DNA of 64,000 nucleotides. Origin: Oceanipulchritudo coccoides. Lineage in GTDB: Bacteria; Verrucomicrobiota; Verrucomicrobiia; Opitutales; Oceanipulchritudinaceae. This document shows positions 28,840-37,900 of the stretch, one piece after another (the first letter of the stretch is position 1; each line of letters starts with the position of its first letter). The notes beneath the pieces were generated by a model that was given only the letters and a program-made list of their open reading frames with translations, ran no database searches and was not told the origin of the DNA. The position numbers and the translations under genes are program-made. Location: positions 672,990 to 736,989 of the forward strand of contig NZ_JAAGNX010000002.1 of NCBI RefSeq assembly GCF_010500615.1, read 5' to 3'.

Positions 28840-29394
28840 TCATTGGGGAGGGCGGATTACCCGCCGTCTCGCAGTGTTGGGGGAGCTAGAGCGACTGGCC
28901 CGCGAAGTGGGCCGAATTACACGACGGCGAACGGGTTGCTTGGTGGTCGGCGTTGTAGCAGCCTTTGCTGCAGGCTGAGCGGTGGCCTGGGCAGTTTGCA
29001 CCGGCAGTGTGCGGTCAGAGGTTTCAACGAGGGCCAGACTCAAGGTTTTCCCGGCAACGTCGATAGCGAGTTCATTCGACTCGCGATCAAATGACAGGAT
29101 ACGCATATCCTTTTCATTGGCATCCTGCTTGGTGACCCATGAGCCCTTGCGTTCGCGCACATCGTACAGGTTGTAATAATACGTTCCGCTCAATTGGTAT
29201 ACACCGCGGAATTCATACTGGTTGGATGTGGCTGGCGGAGTGGCCGGCTGACCGGGTGTGCCCGGTGGCTGGAACCCCGGCGGCAGGAAGGGCGAATTGG
29301 ACACCAGCGACAAGGTATTCTCCGTCTCCGCCATGACCGGAATGGAGAGCAGGAGTGTCATCAAAGTGAAACCAACTGGAAATTGAAAACGCAT
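28840..29394 (-). CDS. Putative GspC/PilP-like periplasmic linker of the secretion system
   Basis: 184 residues. A signal peptide or anchor ([14 protein letters not shown]) is followed by a Pro-rich linker, a small beta-rich domain ([20 protein letters not shown], then [20 protein letters not shown]) and an Arg/Ser-rich tail. The beta domain resembles the HR domain of GspC and the core of PilP, which contact the secretin. No overall similarity is certain. The position between gspD and gspE (6 bp after gspD, 16 bp before gspE), with no other gspC in the operon, is the main support. Confidence 0.55.
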   Translation of the reverse strand: MRFQFPVGFTLMTLLLSIPVMAETENTLSLVSNSPFLPPGFQPPGTPGQPATPPATSNQYEFRGVYQLSGTYYYNLYDVRERKGSWVTKQDANEKDMRILSFDRESNELAIDVAGKTLSLALVETSDRTLPVQTAQATAQPAAKAATTPTTKQPVRRRVIRPTSRASRSSSPNTARRRVIRPPQ

Positions 29395-29400
29395 GAATGA

Positions 29401-31641
29401 TCACGGCTTGTTGCGGCGTGGGACCTCGTGCCCTTCGGGAGTATCCTCGTCCGGTTCACGGAAGGTGCCTTCCTTCAAGTAGTCACGCACTTCCTTGTGG
29501 CCCTCGATACCATCGATCAGCCTGTTGGCATCCTCGTCGGCATCCTCAGCGTTGCGAATGATTGTCGGGCGAATAAAGATGAGCAGCTCGGTACGTTCGC
29601 TTTCGGTTTGGGTCCGGCTGAACAAGTCGCCCAGGAGAGGCAACTTCCCGAGGATCGCCATGCGGGAATTGGTTTCGCGGCTGGTCAGCGATTGCAACCC
29701 ACCCAGTGCGATCAGCCCCTGATCTTTTACGCTGACATAGGAGTTGGCTGTCCTTGTCCCAATGATTGGCTGTGGGTTGCCGTTGACGAGCACCGTTCCG
29801 GTAATGCTTTGGTTCTGCTGTTCAATCTCAAGCTGGACAATCCCGTCTGAGCCAATCAACGGAGTCACTTTCAACTCAAGTTTGATATCACGATATTGAA
29901 CCTGCTCACGTGTGCTGAGTCCGGATGATAAATCACTGGTGGTGGTTCCGGTAATGACCGGTTGTTCCTGCCCGACAGAGACTGTTGCTTCCTTGTTATG
30001 CGTCGTGACAATGGTCGGTGCCGAGAGGACCTTTGCATTACCATTTTCAGCAATCGAGTTAAGGATCACTTCAAAGGAAAAGGCCTCATCCGGTCCCCAT
30101 GAAATACCGTCTCCAAAGGTCACTCCATAAAAGTTACCCGGAATGAATTGAGATTCTGAAGTCGGGTCATTCAAATCCACATCAAATCCTGTCCCGGAAT
30201 AACTGAATCCGAGGGAATCAATTCCGCGGGTATCGTCGTCACTCAGTGTGACCTCGGCAATGACGACCTCGATGCGTACCTGGGCGAGCAATGTATCGAT
30301 TTCACCAATCAGCTGTTCGAGATACTCGAGGTCGCTGTGGGTGCCGTTGGCGACAATCGTGTTGGCCCGCTCGTCCGGGACAATGGTCAGGAAACTGGAG
30401 AACTGCAGGTTTGAAGCGTCCGCCCGTACATTGGCGGCCGCCTGGTTGAGTTGCCGCAGTTGCGAGGCGCGTTCTCGTGCTGCCTGCGCGGCGCCATCGT
30501 TGCCGCTTCCGGTTTCCATCCGTACCTCCCGCTGGCCGCTGACAATCTGGTCGATAATACTGACGACCTCGGTCGCTTCCGCATAGCGAATGGAATACAC
30601 CTTTGTCGCGGTGTTCGGAGCCACGCTGATATCCAGCCGCTCAATGAGGCTGGTCACCAGTTCCTCATTTGAAGGATGCGTAAAGATGAGCAGCTGGTTG
30701 GTTCGTTCGTCCGCCTCGACGGAAGTATTATTCTCCAGTTGGCGCTTGAGTGGTCCGGCGATGATTGTCTGGAGCCGGCGGACAACATCCTGCGCCTCGA
30801 TGTTCTGCAATTCGAAGAAGAGCATCTTGGTCTTCAATTCGGCCGGCTTGTCGAGGACGGGGAGGAGCCGTTCAATCCGCTGGAGATTGATCAGGGCATC
30901 CGTAATCAGGATGAAGTTGCTCTTGGCAAAACTGATCGGGCTTCCCTGTGACATGAGCGGCTGGAGGATCGTGGAAGCTTCCTCAGGAGTCAGGAAATCC
31001 AGCTCGAAAATCTTCTCATAAATGGTCTGGCTGGGAATGGCATCGAGGGTCGATCCTTCCCAGACGCGGGGAACCTGCGCATTGACTATTGAGCTGGGGA
31101 CCGCCTTGAGAAAGGCCGTGCCGACATTGGTGATGGCGACGCCATTCAGGGAGAGCAAACTCTCAATCGCCGTGATGGCCTCACCGCGGGTCAGCGCCTC
31201 CTGGCTGTAGAATGTGATTTTGACTGCGGGAAGTGTCTGTTGGCGCAGGATGGGCTTGCCCGTGAAATTCTCCAGCATCTCCAAGACCTCGTTGGTGCCC
31301 ATTTCCGGAATGCGGATCAGGCCGACGACTTCCTTCATTCGCGGATCTTCCGTCTCGATGATTTGAGACGGTCGTTGCAGAAGGACATCCTCGGACAGTG
31401 CCTGTGCCGACGTCTGTACCTGTGCCTTCGGTGCCGGAGGGACCCGGCGTGTCGGGATGGTCGTCGGCGGAGGCGGCGGAGTGAAATTCGGCGGCGGTGG
31501 TGGCAGAAAGTCCGGATTGCTCAGGAGCGGAGACGGTTTAGGGCCCGCGTTTTCTTCCTGTGCCAATGCTGGAAGTGCGACCACAATCGCGAGGGTAGCC
31601 ACAGCTAAGCGTTTCATGCAGGAATGGGATAGGTTACTCAT
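29401..31641 (-). CDS. gspD: Type II secretion outer-membrane secretin GspD
   Basis: 746 residues. It forms the outer-membrane channel. A signal peptide (MKRLAVATLAIVVALPALA, after eight extra residues) and a Pro-rich linker precede N0-N3 periplasmic domains (about 100-440) and the C-terminal secretin domain with EVTLSDDDTRGIDSLG, VSVGQEQPVITGTT and IALGGLQSLTSRETNSR. N1-N3 carry KVYSIRYAEATEVVSIID. The ATG at 31641 is chosen because AAGAGG stands seven bases before it, while the internal ATG at 31617 has no Shine-Dalgarno. It overlaps gspM by 8 bp. Confidence 0.93.
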   Translation of the reverse strand: MSNLSHSCMKRLAVATLAIVVALPALAQEENAGPKPSPLLSNPDFLPPPPPNFTPPPPPTTIPTRRVPPAPKAQVQTSAQALSEDVLLQRPSQIIETEDPRMKEVVGLIRIPEMGTNEVLEMLENFTGKPILRQQTLPAVKITFYSQEALTRGEAITAIESLLSLNGVAITNVGTAFLKAVPSSIVNAQVPRVWEGSTLDAIPSQTIYEKIFELDFLTPEEASTILQPLMSQGSPISFAKSNFILITDALINLQRIERLLPVLDKPAELKTKMLFFELQNIEAQDVVRRLQTIIAGPLKRQLENNTSVEADERTNQLLIFTHPSNEELVTSLIERLDISVAPNTATKVYSIRYAEATEVVSIIDQIVSGQREVRMETGSGNDGAAQAARERASQLRQLNQAAANVRADASNLQFSSFLTIVPDERANTIVANGTHSDLEYLEQLIGEIDTLLAQVRIEVVIAEVTLSDDDTRGIDSLGFSYSGTGFDVDLNDPTSESQFIPGNFYGVTFGDGISWGPDEAFSFEVILNSIAENGNAKVLSAPTIVTTHNKEATVSVGQEQPVITGTTTSDLSSGLSTREQVQYRDIKLELKVTPLIGSDGIVQLEIEQQNQSITGTVLVNGNPQPIIGTRTANSYVSVKDQGLIALGGLQSLTSRETNSRMAILGKLPLLGDLFSRTQTESERTELLIFIRPTIIRNAEDADEDANRLIDGIEGHKEVRDYLKEGTFREPDEDTPEGHEVPRRNKP

Positions 31642-32179
31642 TTAAAGCCTCTTCTTTCAATTCAAAGGAAACCAGTTCGAAAACAGCATCGAGAAAGCGT
31701 GGATCACGCTTGTTGGCGGAGATCTGGAAATCCGACAGTGCAATGTAGGGAGAATGGGTCTTCACCGCCTGATCAAAGCGGATCAGCTCGGCGACCCGTC
31801 CGCGCTTGATGGTCAGGCGGACATTATGGAAACTGAACAGTTGTGACTCCTGCGTGGAAGGCGTGCTGATATCAAAGCTGGAGACTTCGTTCTCCCGGGC
31901 AATTGAGTCCAGCCGGCCGACCAGCTGGGCTGCGGAAAAGGTCTTGTTGCCGTCCAGTCCCTGCCGGGCTGCTTCCAGCAGCACCTGAGCTTCCTCAGAC
32001 TGGGCAAGGGTTTTTTCAAATGATTCCAGGAGTTGGCTGTTCAGGGAAAATGTGGTCCAGGTGGTTCGGAAGCTCTCGATAATACCAAGGAGCCAGACCA
32101 GGAGAACAACCCAGATGATCAGCGCGACAAGATAGCGCTCACGAATGGAGAGGGTGTTATATAATTGTCGAATCAACAT
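31634..32179 (-). CDS. gspM: GspM/PilO-like secretion platform protein
   Basis: 181 residues. A short cytoplasmic N-terminus is followed by one membrane helix (YLVALIIWVVLLVWLLGII, about 15-33), a coiled-coil-like stretch (about 40-75) and a ferredoxin-like periplasmic domain (about 90-170). This is the layout of GspM, which pairs with GspL in the inner membrane. Sequence similarity is weak and the assignment rests on layout and order (after gspL, before gspD). The start lies 3 bp after the gspL stop. Confidence 0.7.
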   Translation of the reverse strand: MLIRQLYNTLSIRERYLVALIIWVVLLVWLLGIIESFRTTWTTFSLNSQLLESFEKTLAQSEEAQVLLEAARQGLDGNKTFSAAQLVGRLDSIARENEVSSFDISTPSTQESQLFSFHNVRLTIKRGRVAELIRFDQAVKTHSPYIALSDFQISANKRDPRFLDAVFELVSFELKEEALNE

Positions 32180-32182
32180 GGC

Positions 32183-33433
32183 TTATTCCCCTCCTTCCTC
32201 AGTTTCCGGTGTTTCCTCGTCTTCATCTGGAATGATAAATCCGCCCTCTGGCTCCTCCGGGAGCGAGGAAAAGCTTATCGTCAGTTCAAAGCTCGTCTGG
32301 TTGTTGCGCGTTTGCGAATTATTCTCCACGGAATCAACAAAGGCGAGCTGATTGATCGAATCGGCAAACGCATTGACGGGCGTCACGCCCTCCGAGGACT
32401 TTCCTTCCACTTCGAGGCTGTCAAAGGCCCGCGAACGGACTTTCTCAAAATAGATCGAATCAGGCCGGAGCGGATTGATGGCCTCCATGAGCAGGAAAGG
32501 ATTTAAATCCTCCTCGGTGGACTGGGTGAGACGCTGCGCAAGGGTCAGTTTGTTTTCAACGCGGACAGCGCCCGGCTCCAGCTCGCGGAGTGTGCGCTCG
32601 CGGAAGATATTGAAAGTGGAGAGGCCAAAGTTGGCTACCTGAAGAAACAGGAGCACGATCGCCGTGACAGCCGCCACGCGGAGGCTTTTCCAGATAAAGG
32701 AGCTGCGACGGCGGACGATGCGCTCAGTGTTGGCAAAGGCTTCATCCCGGATGTCGGCCGCCCATAACTCAGCCTCAGACAATGGGAGCAGGCGCTCCTC
32801 GACCTTTCCCGGGTCTTCCGGCTGCAAGAACCGGTGCCGGAAGAGAAGGGAATCATCTGAAAGAATATCAAAGCCCTCGCCGAGCCAGAGGCCCTCCTCC
32901 AGCGAATAGCCTGAAGCATTAATGGACCCGGCCATCGTCTCCCGGGCTTCCAGCAGGCTGTCATCAGTCAGCAGGTCACCCATCACCTTTCGGGAAATGA
33001 CCTTTTCCGGAACGGGGTTGCCGGGAACCAGATAGAGGGCGGAAATGACTCCATTCTGGGAAAGAAAGCGGATTGTCGGGGACGAAACTGTTTCCCCGAA
33101 AAAGCTGATAAAGCCCGGAAAGAGCTGCAGATATTGCTCGATATCCTCGAATCCAAGCCGTTTCAGGCGCGCCTTTGCGGTCGCGTAAACAAACGCATGG
33201 GGAGAATTGACGGACTGGAAAAAGCCCCATGCCAACTGTTCCACCGGGAATGGGGCGTTGCCTTCCAGCGAGAGCTCAATGAAGGCCCGCTTATCTTCCC
33301 ATGAAAGCTCCCCGGGAAGATCCACTTTCCGGGTAAAGAAGGCGTCCGCGGGGACCAGGCCCACGCGTTTCTCGGGTAGCTTGTCCCTCAATTGGGAGAG
33401 CCACCGGGACGCTATGTTCGGAAGATTGCTCAT
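32183..33433 (-). CDS. gspL: GspL/PilM-like secretion platform protein
   Basis: 416 residues. A cytoplasmic actin-like domain (about 20-260, RVGLVPADAFFTRKVDLPGE and FISFFGETVSS) is followed by a membrane helix at about 267-288 (VAAVTAIVLLFLQVANFGLS) and a periplasmic domain with an acidic C-terminus (DEDEETPETEEGGE). In E. coli-type systems GspL recruits GspE through its cytoplasmic domain and binds GspM. The call rests on this layout and the K-L-M order. The acidic tail is unusual. Confidence 0.75.
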   Translation of the reverse strand: MSNLPNIASRWLSQLRDKLPEKRVGLVPADAFFTRKVDLPGELSWEDKRAFIELSLEGNAPFPVEQLAWGFFQSVNSPHAFVYATAKARLKRLGFEDIEQYLQLFPGFISFFGETVSSPTIRFLSQNGVISALYLVPGNPVPEKVISRKVMGDLLTDDSLLEARETMAGSINASGYSLEEGLWLGEGFDILSDDSLLFRHRFLQPEDPGKVEERLLPLSEAELWAADIRDEAFANTERIVRRRSSFIWKSLRVAAVTAIVLLFLQVANFGLSTFNIFRERTLRELEPGAVRVENKLTLAQRLTQSTEEDLNPFLLMEAINPLRPDSIYFEKVRSRAFDSLEVEGKSSEGVTPVNAFADSINQLAFVDSVENNSQTRNNQTSFELTISFSSLPEEPEGGFIIPDEDEETPETEEGGE

Positions 33434-33480
33434 GTTGGACCTAAAGGCTTATTAAACGGGTTGGTGAAAAAGGGTGTCGA

Positions 33481-34611
33481 TCAAAATTTACGATTCTCGA
33501 CGATACGAATAAAGCGAAACGGATAGCCCAGCTCCGCTGAGATAGCTGGCGCTGTGCGCGCAGATCCGCGGGACCGGTTTCTCTGGGCCGCGGACGAGTC
33601 TGGTGCGGCGTCTTCTTCGGGGGAATTGGTTTCCGCTTGATTCCGGTTTTGTGATGAATCAGCGGCCCCGGCATCTGAGCCGGACCAGGAAACAAGGGCT
33701 TCCAGGTCAAATCGGGCATCGCCCCGGCTTGCCCTCACCTTGACGCGGAGTAGTTCAATCCCGGTTGATACGTCGCTGGTCTCGCCGAGGGCTGCCTCCT
33801 CGAGGTTCCGTATCAGCCGGTCGTCCTCAGTCCCGGAAATCCCGTCTATGCCATTTTTGTAGTCGGCGAGGGAATAGGGGTCGAGGAAGCCGCTTTCAGC
33901 CAGAAAATCCAAGACGAGTCCCGAGGCCTGGTTGATATTCGTCTTGCCGCTGTGATAAAGGGAGACCGCATTTTTGAATGAGGCCCAGTCGCTTGTGGGG
34001 CTCCCCGCTTCATCGAAAAAGAGCTCATTAAAGGGTTGGATCAGGCGAAATTCATCCCATGAGACGATAGCGGAGTTGGCTGGCTTGTATGGCGGGTCCA
34101 TGTCCTCGTAATCTTCGCCGTCAAAGCCGTTCAGTCGCCGGGCATCGTCCTCGTCGGTCCAGTCAATCAGTCCATCGGCCAATGCCTGCGCTTCCGGGAG
34201 GTCAAAGCCCATGACATCGAAGAGGATGATCAGGTCGTCGTATTCAAGGCTTTCGAGGCCCAGTTTGGCGCTCTCATCCTCAAAGGAGACCGAGACGGAG
34301 GAGGCGTGCGCGGGAGTGAAGCCAACCTGCTGGAGCGGGTTGGACCAACCTTGGGCAGGGCCCCAGAGGGCACCCTCGATCTCGCGGTACTGGTTGATCA
34401 CGGCGAGGGAAATTTCCAGGGCGGAATAGGCATCCACGCGAAGATCGTCTCGGTTATGAAAGAGCCCGTAGTATTTGATCTTGCTCGTTGCTTCCTCGAG
34501 AAAGGCGACAACGATAAACGTCAGAAGAACCACAAATACCAGAACCAGAACGGTGATGGATCCGTTCTTTGGAGCGCCTTTTTGGCCAAATTGTGTGGGA
34601 TGAAAAGCCAT
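33481..34611 (-). CDS. gspK: Minor pseudopilin GspK
   Basis: About 376 residues, much longer than the other pseudopilins, as GspK is. The leader ends in KNG, followed by SITVLVLVFVVLLTFIVVAF. The mature position 5 is Leu, not Glu, as in GspK proteins that cap the pseudopilus tip. The SAM-like domain (EYDDLIILFDVMGFDLPEAQAL) and GLIDWTDEDDARRLNG are family features. The ATG at 34611 follows the gspJ stop by one base. A longer start at 34677 would overlap gspJ. Confidence 0.85.
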   Translation of the reverse strand: MAFHPTQFGQKGAPKNGSITVLVLVFVVLLTFIVVAFLEEATSKIKYYGLFHNRDDLRVDAYSALEISLAVINQYREIEGALWGPAQGWSNPLQQVGFTPAHASSVSVSFEDESAKLGLESLEYDDLIILFDVMGFDLPEAQALADGLIDWTDEDDARRLNGFDGEDYEDMDPPYKPANSAIVSWDEFRLIQPFNELFFDEAGSPTSDWASFKNAVSLYHSGKTNINQASGLVLDFLAESGFLDPYSLADYKNGIDGISGTEDDRLIRNLEEAALGETSDVSTGIELLRVKVRASRGDARFDLEALVSWSGSDAGAADSSQNRNQAETNSPEEDAAPDSSAAQRNRSRGSARTAPAISAELGYPFRFIRIVENRKF

Positions 34612-34612
34612 T

Positions 34613-35287
34613 TTAGAAAAGGGGGAGCTCGAGGGATTTCTGGGGAACGAAAATGGACCGGATACGGTCGTCTTCATCCGGATAACTGAAGGTCAGGCGA
34701 AGGTAATTCGGTAGAAGGAAAATGTCGTCATCTTCCTCAATGGGTTGCTCGGTAATCTCCCATTCATCGTCCTCCAATTCATAATAAGCGTACTCAATTT
34801 TGGATACAAAGCTGGAGACAGGTGTTCGTTTCAAATCCCGTACTTCCTCGATTTCCTCCGCATCGAAGGCAGAGTACCAGAGGATGGAAAGGCCGGTGTC
34901 CTCCTCAAAGTGAATGTAGGCCATGATGGCCGGCAGCGGCCTGCCTTCCCGCACAAAGAGGGCAGGGGCCTCGGCCTGACGGAAATGAAGAAGCGGATCA
35001 TCGAATTCCGACCAGCCCGGTGGCCGTGCCCATTCAACCGGCATTTGTTGCTCCTGGTCGCCTGAAGCGGGTGTGCTTTCAGATGCCTCAAAGGCGTTGT
35101 TGAGGAAGAGCACCACACCGTCAACATGCTGGTCGAAGAAATCGTCATCGGTGCGGTTAAGCCAGAGGTTGCTGAGGGCAAACAAGTGAAAGGAGAGGAG
35201 CGTCATGAAAGTGGCGATGATCCCTATCGTCACGATCATCTCGATCAAGGTGAGTCCCGACTGGTTACTGCGGTGTAGTGTTTTCAT
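34613..35287 (-). CDS. gspJ: Minor pseudopilin GspJ
   Basis: 224 residues. The leader MKTLHRSNQSG precedes LTLIEMIVTIGIIATFM with Glu at mature position 5. The globular part is beta-rich and acidic near the C-terminus. GspI, J and K form the tip complex of the pseudopilus. It is assigned by its place between gspI and gspK and by length (GspJ is typically about 200 residues). Two bases separate it from gspI. Confidence 0.8.
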   Translation of the reverse strand: MKTLHRSNQSGLTLIEMIVTIGIIATFMTLLSFHLFALSNLWLNRTDDDFFDQHVDGVVLFLNNAFEASESTPASGDQEQQMPVEWARPPGWSEFDDPLLHFRQAEAPALFVREGRPLPAIMAYIHFEEDTGLSILWYSAFDAEEIEEVRDLKRTPVSSFVSKIEYAYYELEDDEWEITEQPIEEDDDIFLLPNYLRLTFSYPDEDDRIRSIFVPQKSLELPLF

Positions 35288-35289
35288 GG

Positions 35290-35763
35290 CTACCAGTCCC
35301 TCCCAAACGCTTCGTCCTCGATATTCCTACGGATATCGTCGAGCAAGGCGCTTCGCTCGAAGGAGTCTCCCCAGGTCGGTCGAAGCAGGTAAAGCCGCTC
35401 GGAATAGGGAATCGGTTCCCCGTCGGGATTTTCAAATTCAATCTCAAGCAGGAGCTGGAAAAGATCGACCGTTTCGGTGGGTTCAATCTCGGCCGACCAT
35501 TCAGCTTCACCAAGATTCAGGGTGGAAATTTCCCCGCCATCCTCAACTTCATCAGGATCGGCAATCTGAATGATCTGGCTGCGGACAAAACGGACATCCT
35601 TCTGGTAATCCGATTCCGACTCCAGCTTTTCCAGTGTGAGAAGGACGTTGAAGAACGTCTCCGTGAGCATAAAAAACGCAATGCCCGCGATGGCAATCGC
35701 GATGACTGCCTCGATCAGGGAAAACCCGGAATGGGAAGATTCTTTATGGATTGCGTGAGTCAT
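35290..35763 (-). CDS. gspI: Minor pseudopilin GspI
   Basis: 157 residues. The leader MTHAIHKESSHSG precedes FSLIEAVIAIAIAGIAFFML, with Glu at mature position 5. This is the I-type helix rich in Ala and Ile. The ATG at 35763 overlaps the end of gspH by 20 bp. A longer in-frame start at 35823 would add a hydrophobic segment before the prepilin helix and is unlikely. Confidence 0.8.
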   Translation of the reverse strand: MTHAIHKESSHSGFSLIEAVIAIAIAGIAFFMLTETFFNVLLTLEKLESESDYQKDVRFVRSQIIQIADPDEVEDGGEISTLNLGEAEWSAEIEPTETVDLFQLLLEIEFENPDGEPIPYSERLYLLRPTWGDSFERSALLDDIRRNIEDEAFGRDW

Positions 35764-36280
35764 CGATGACGATGTCTGAAAAAGGATCAAAACGTAGGGT
35801 GTAGGGCCGCCCATCCTGATCAATTATGACCTGAAAAGGGGTTGAAGAACGGTCGGGCCGAAAAGTCACGGTTTCGATCTCCACTGTATCGGGGGAAGCA
35901 TTACGGTTAAGTCCCTCCTCAGGCAGCAGTTGTTCAAATTCAACATCAAGCTCATTGGCAGAACTTTCCAGACCGGTTGAAAAGTCCTTGAGGGTTTGCC
36001 CGCTCTCGCCGGTCAGTAGAAATGCGACCGACTCTTCGTCGAAGCGCAACTGCACGGGCTCCTTCAGATAAGCCGCCTGAAAGCGGGCCTCCCTGACGGC
36101 CTTGCGCAGGATCCGGTCAACCGGTTCTTCGCCGAGTCCGCGGAAGATGGCTTCCGCATTCACCACGACCAGGCCACCCACGAGGGCGACAAGGGCGATG
36201 ACAATTATCAACTCAATGAGCGTGAACCCGTGCCTCACGGGCTTACCAGTTGCCAATATTGTCCGCTTCAGATTGTGCAT
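35744..36280 (-). CDS. gspH: Minor pseudopilin GspH
   Basis: About 178 residues from the ATG at 36280. The prepilin motif RHG-FTLIELIIVIALVALVGG has the cleavage site after Gly and Glu at mature position 5. The C-terminal domain is beta-rich, as in GspH/FimT. The start is uncertain. The ATG at 36280 overlaps gspG by 38 bp, while a GTG at 36238, five bases after the gspG stop, would give the short family-like leader VRHG. ATGs further upstream overlap gspG more. Confidence 0.8.
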   Translation of the reverse strand: MHNLKRTILATGKPVRHGFTLIELIIVIALVALVGGLVVVNAEAIFRGLGEEPVDRILRKAVREARFQAAYLKEPVQLRFDEESVAFLLTGESGQTLKDFSTGLESSANELDVEFEQLLPEEGLNRNASPDTVEIETVTFRPDRSSTPFQVIIDQDGRPYTLRFDPFSDIVIDDSRNP

Positions 36281-36695
36281 CCGGACCGAGGGACCATAAA
36301 TCGTAGCCATCGGTATTTTTTGTTCCGGGGTACTTGTACTGGTAAGCGTTGCCCCATGGATCTTCAGGAAGTTTTTCAATGTAGGGACCTTTCCATTTGC
36401 CCTGTTTCGAAGAGGGCTGATTGAGCAAGGCCATCAGGCCGCCGTCTTCATTCGTCGGATAGGAACCCGTGTCGATGCGATATTTGAGAAGAGGGGCCTT
36501 GAGGGCATTGTCGACAAACTGCTTGGCGACATCCTCTTGTGCCCCGCCGAACAAGTTTCCGATCCGTCCGATCAGAAGGGTTCCGACAATCGCAATGAGC
36601 GCGATCACAATAAGCATCTCCACAAGGGAAAAACCGGCTTTCAATTTCTTGAGGGAAGTAGGGTTATTGGGAACAAACTTCATATTTCCGTGCAT
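36243..36695 (-). CDS. gspG: Major pseudopilin GspG
   Basis: About 150 residues. The leader (…TSLKKLKAG) is followed by FSLVEMLIVIALIAIVGTLL. The C-terminal half contains KYRIDTGSYPTNEDGGL, LPEDPWGNAYQYKYPG and YDLWSLGPDAQ, the calcium-binding loop signature of GspG. It polymerises into the pseudopilus. It is the first gene of the secretion operon. ATGs at 36695 and 36683 are both possible, and neither has a clear Shine-Dalgarno. Confidence 0.93.
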   Translation of the reverse strand: MHGNMKFVPNNPTSLKKLKAGFSLVEMLIVIALIAIVGTLLIGRIGNLFGGAQEDVAKQFVDNALKAPLLKYRIDTGSYPTNEDGGLMALLNQPSSKQGKWKGPYIEKLPEDPWGNAYQYKYPGTKNTDGYDLWSLGPDAQSEADNIGNW

Positions 36696-36757
36696 AGGTT
36701 TAACCAATAGATGGTTGGTAAAGTTGCAAACCCGAATGGCAGCCTTTGGAAAAGGTC

Positions 36758-37900
36758 TTATCCATCCTCCAGAATAAGGCGGATCAGATCTCTTGGATCC
36801 TCTTCCTTGTGCAGCCCTTGTAGCCGCTCACGAATTTTCCGGTAAGAGTCCTTGGAGCGCATCCATTCGAGAAGGATATTGCCCAGGTCTTCCGGGCGCC
36901 GGAGCATCCGTGCGGCCTCCTTTTCTAGAAAATAGCGGACTGTGCAACGCTCCTGCGGCATCAGACCACCCAGCGAATCATAAATAACCGGGCAACCAAA
37001 GTGCAGGGCCTCCATGGTCGTGTTGGCTCCGCCCCGTGTAATCACGGTATCTGAAATTTGGAGGAACTGTGACATTCGTGAACTGTAGCCTTCAATGTGC
37101 ATCTTCAGCTGGGGGTTCGACTTGGCCCAGTTCCTGACCCGGTCCAAAATCTTCCTGTTGCGGCCGCAGACCGCTATGACCTGGACCCGGTCAGCTTGTT
37201 TCAGGAGTTCCTTGAGAAAGCGCAGGTGATGGTTGGCACCGTATCCACCGGTGGCCAGGAAGACGGTGAACCGGTCCTGTTCCAGACCCAGCTGCTGGCG
37301 TAGTGAGATCCTTTCACCGGCGGAGAGACGCTTCTCAAATGCCTCCGGGGGAAGCAGTTTGTGGAAGATGCTTGTCCGCTCCTCCGGCATGCCGAGCTTC
37401 ACAGCGGTTTGCTGGGCATCCTGAGTGCGGGCGATAAAGTGATCCGCGCGCGGGTTCACCCAGTTGCGGCTGTATCCATAACCGCCCGAAAATTCACCGC
37501 AGTAGGTCACACAGCGGACCGAATTACCGAGAACATTCCTGGCATCCTCGAAGTAGCCACGGTTTGTTGAATCGTGTACACTGAGGACAAGGTCCGGGTG
37601 GTAGGATTCCAACAAGCTCCGGTAGTATTTTCCGCCAAATGAAACGGTCCGGCTGTTGGAAAAGATGAACAGCTCAACAATGAAGAAATAGATGTTGTGG
37701 AGGAATGGGCAGTACTTGTGGATCAGGTTGTAGAACCAGACCCCGAATCGCCCCAGCAGGGAGGCGTTTTCAATGATCTGCTCAATGCGGACAGTAACAG
37801 CCTCGCCGTACAGTTGCTTGACCCAATTCTCAAAGGCCTTGGCCCGCATGTCGTGGCCGCTGCCAGTACTCGAGGAGAGGACAAGGACCCGCGTTCTCAT
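36758..37900 (-). CDS. MGDG-synthase/MurG-like glycosyltransferase (GT28)
   Basis: 380 residues with a GT-B fold. The N-terminal domain begins RVLVLSSSTGSGHDMRAKAF, like the MGDG synthase N-domain, whose GxGH loop binds the acceptor. The C-terminal domain has VITRGGANTTMEALHFGCPVI, the GT28 nucleotide-sugar site. It probably adds a sugar to a diacylglycerol or other lipid at the inner face of the membrane. It overlaps the ketoacyl synthase by 4 bp and closes a three-gene cassette with it and the ACP-dehydratase fusion. MurG itself is less likely because of the MGDG-type N-domain. Confidence 0.8.
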   Translation of the reverse strand: MRTRVLVLSSSTGSGHDMRAKAFENWVKQLYGEAVTVRIEQIIENASLLGRFGVWFYNLIHKYCPFLHNIYFFIVELFIFSNSRTVSFGGKYYRSLLESYHPDLVLSVHDSTNRGYFEDARNVLGNSVRCVTYCGEFSGGYGYSRNWVNPRADHFIARTQDAQQTAVKLGMPEERTSIFHKLLPPEAFEKRLSAGERISLRQQLGLEQDRFTVFLATGGYGANHHLRFLKELLKQADRVQVIAVCGRNRKILDRVRNWAKSNPQLKMHIEGYSSRMSQFLQISDTVITRGGANTTMEALHFGCPVIYDSLGGLMPQERCTVRYFLEKEAARMLRRPEDLGNILLEWMRSKDSYRKIRERLQGLHKEEDPRDLIRLILEDG

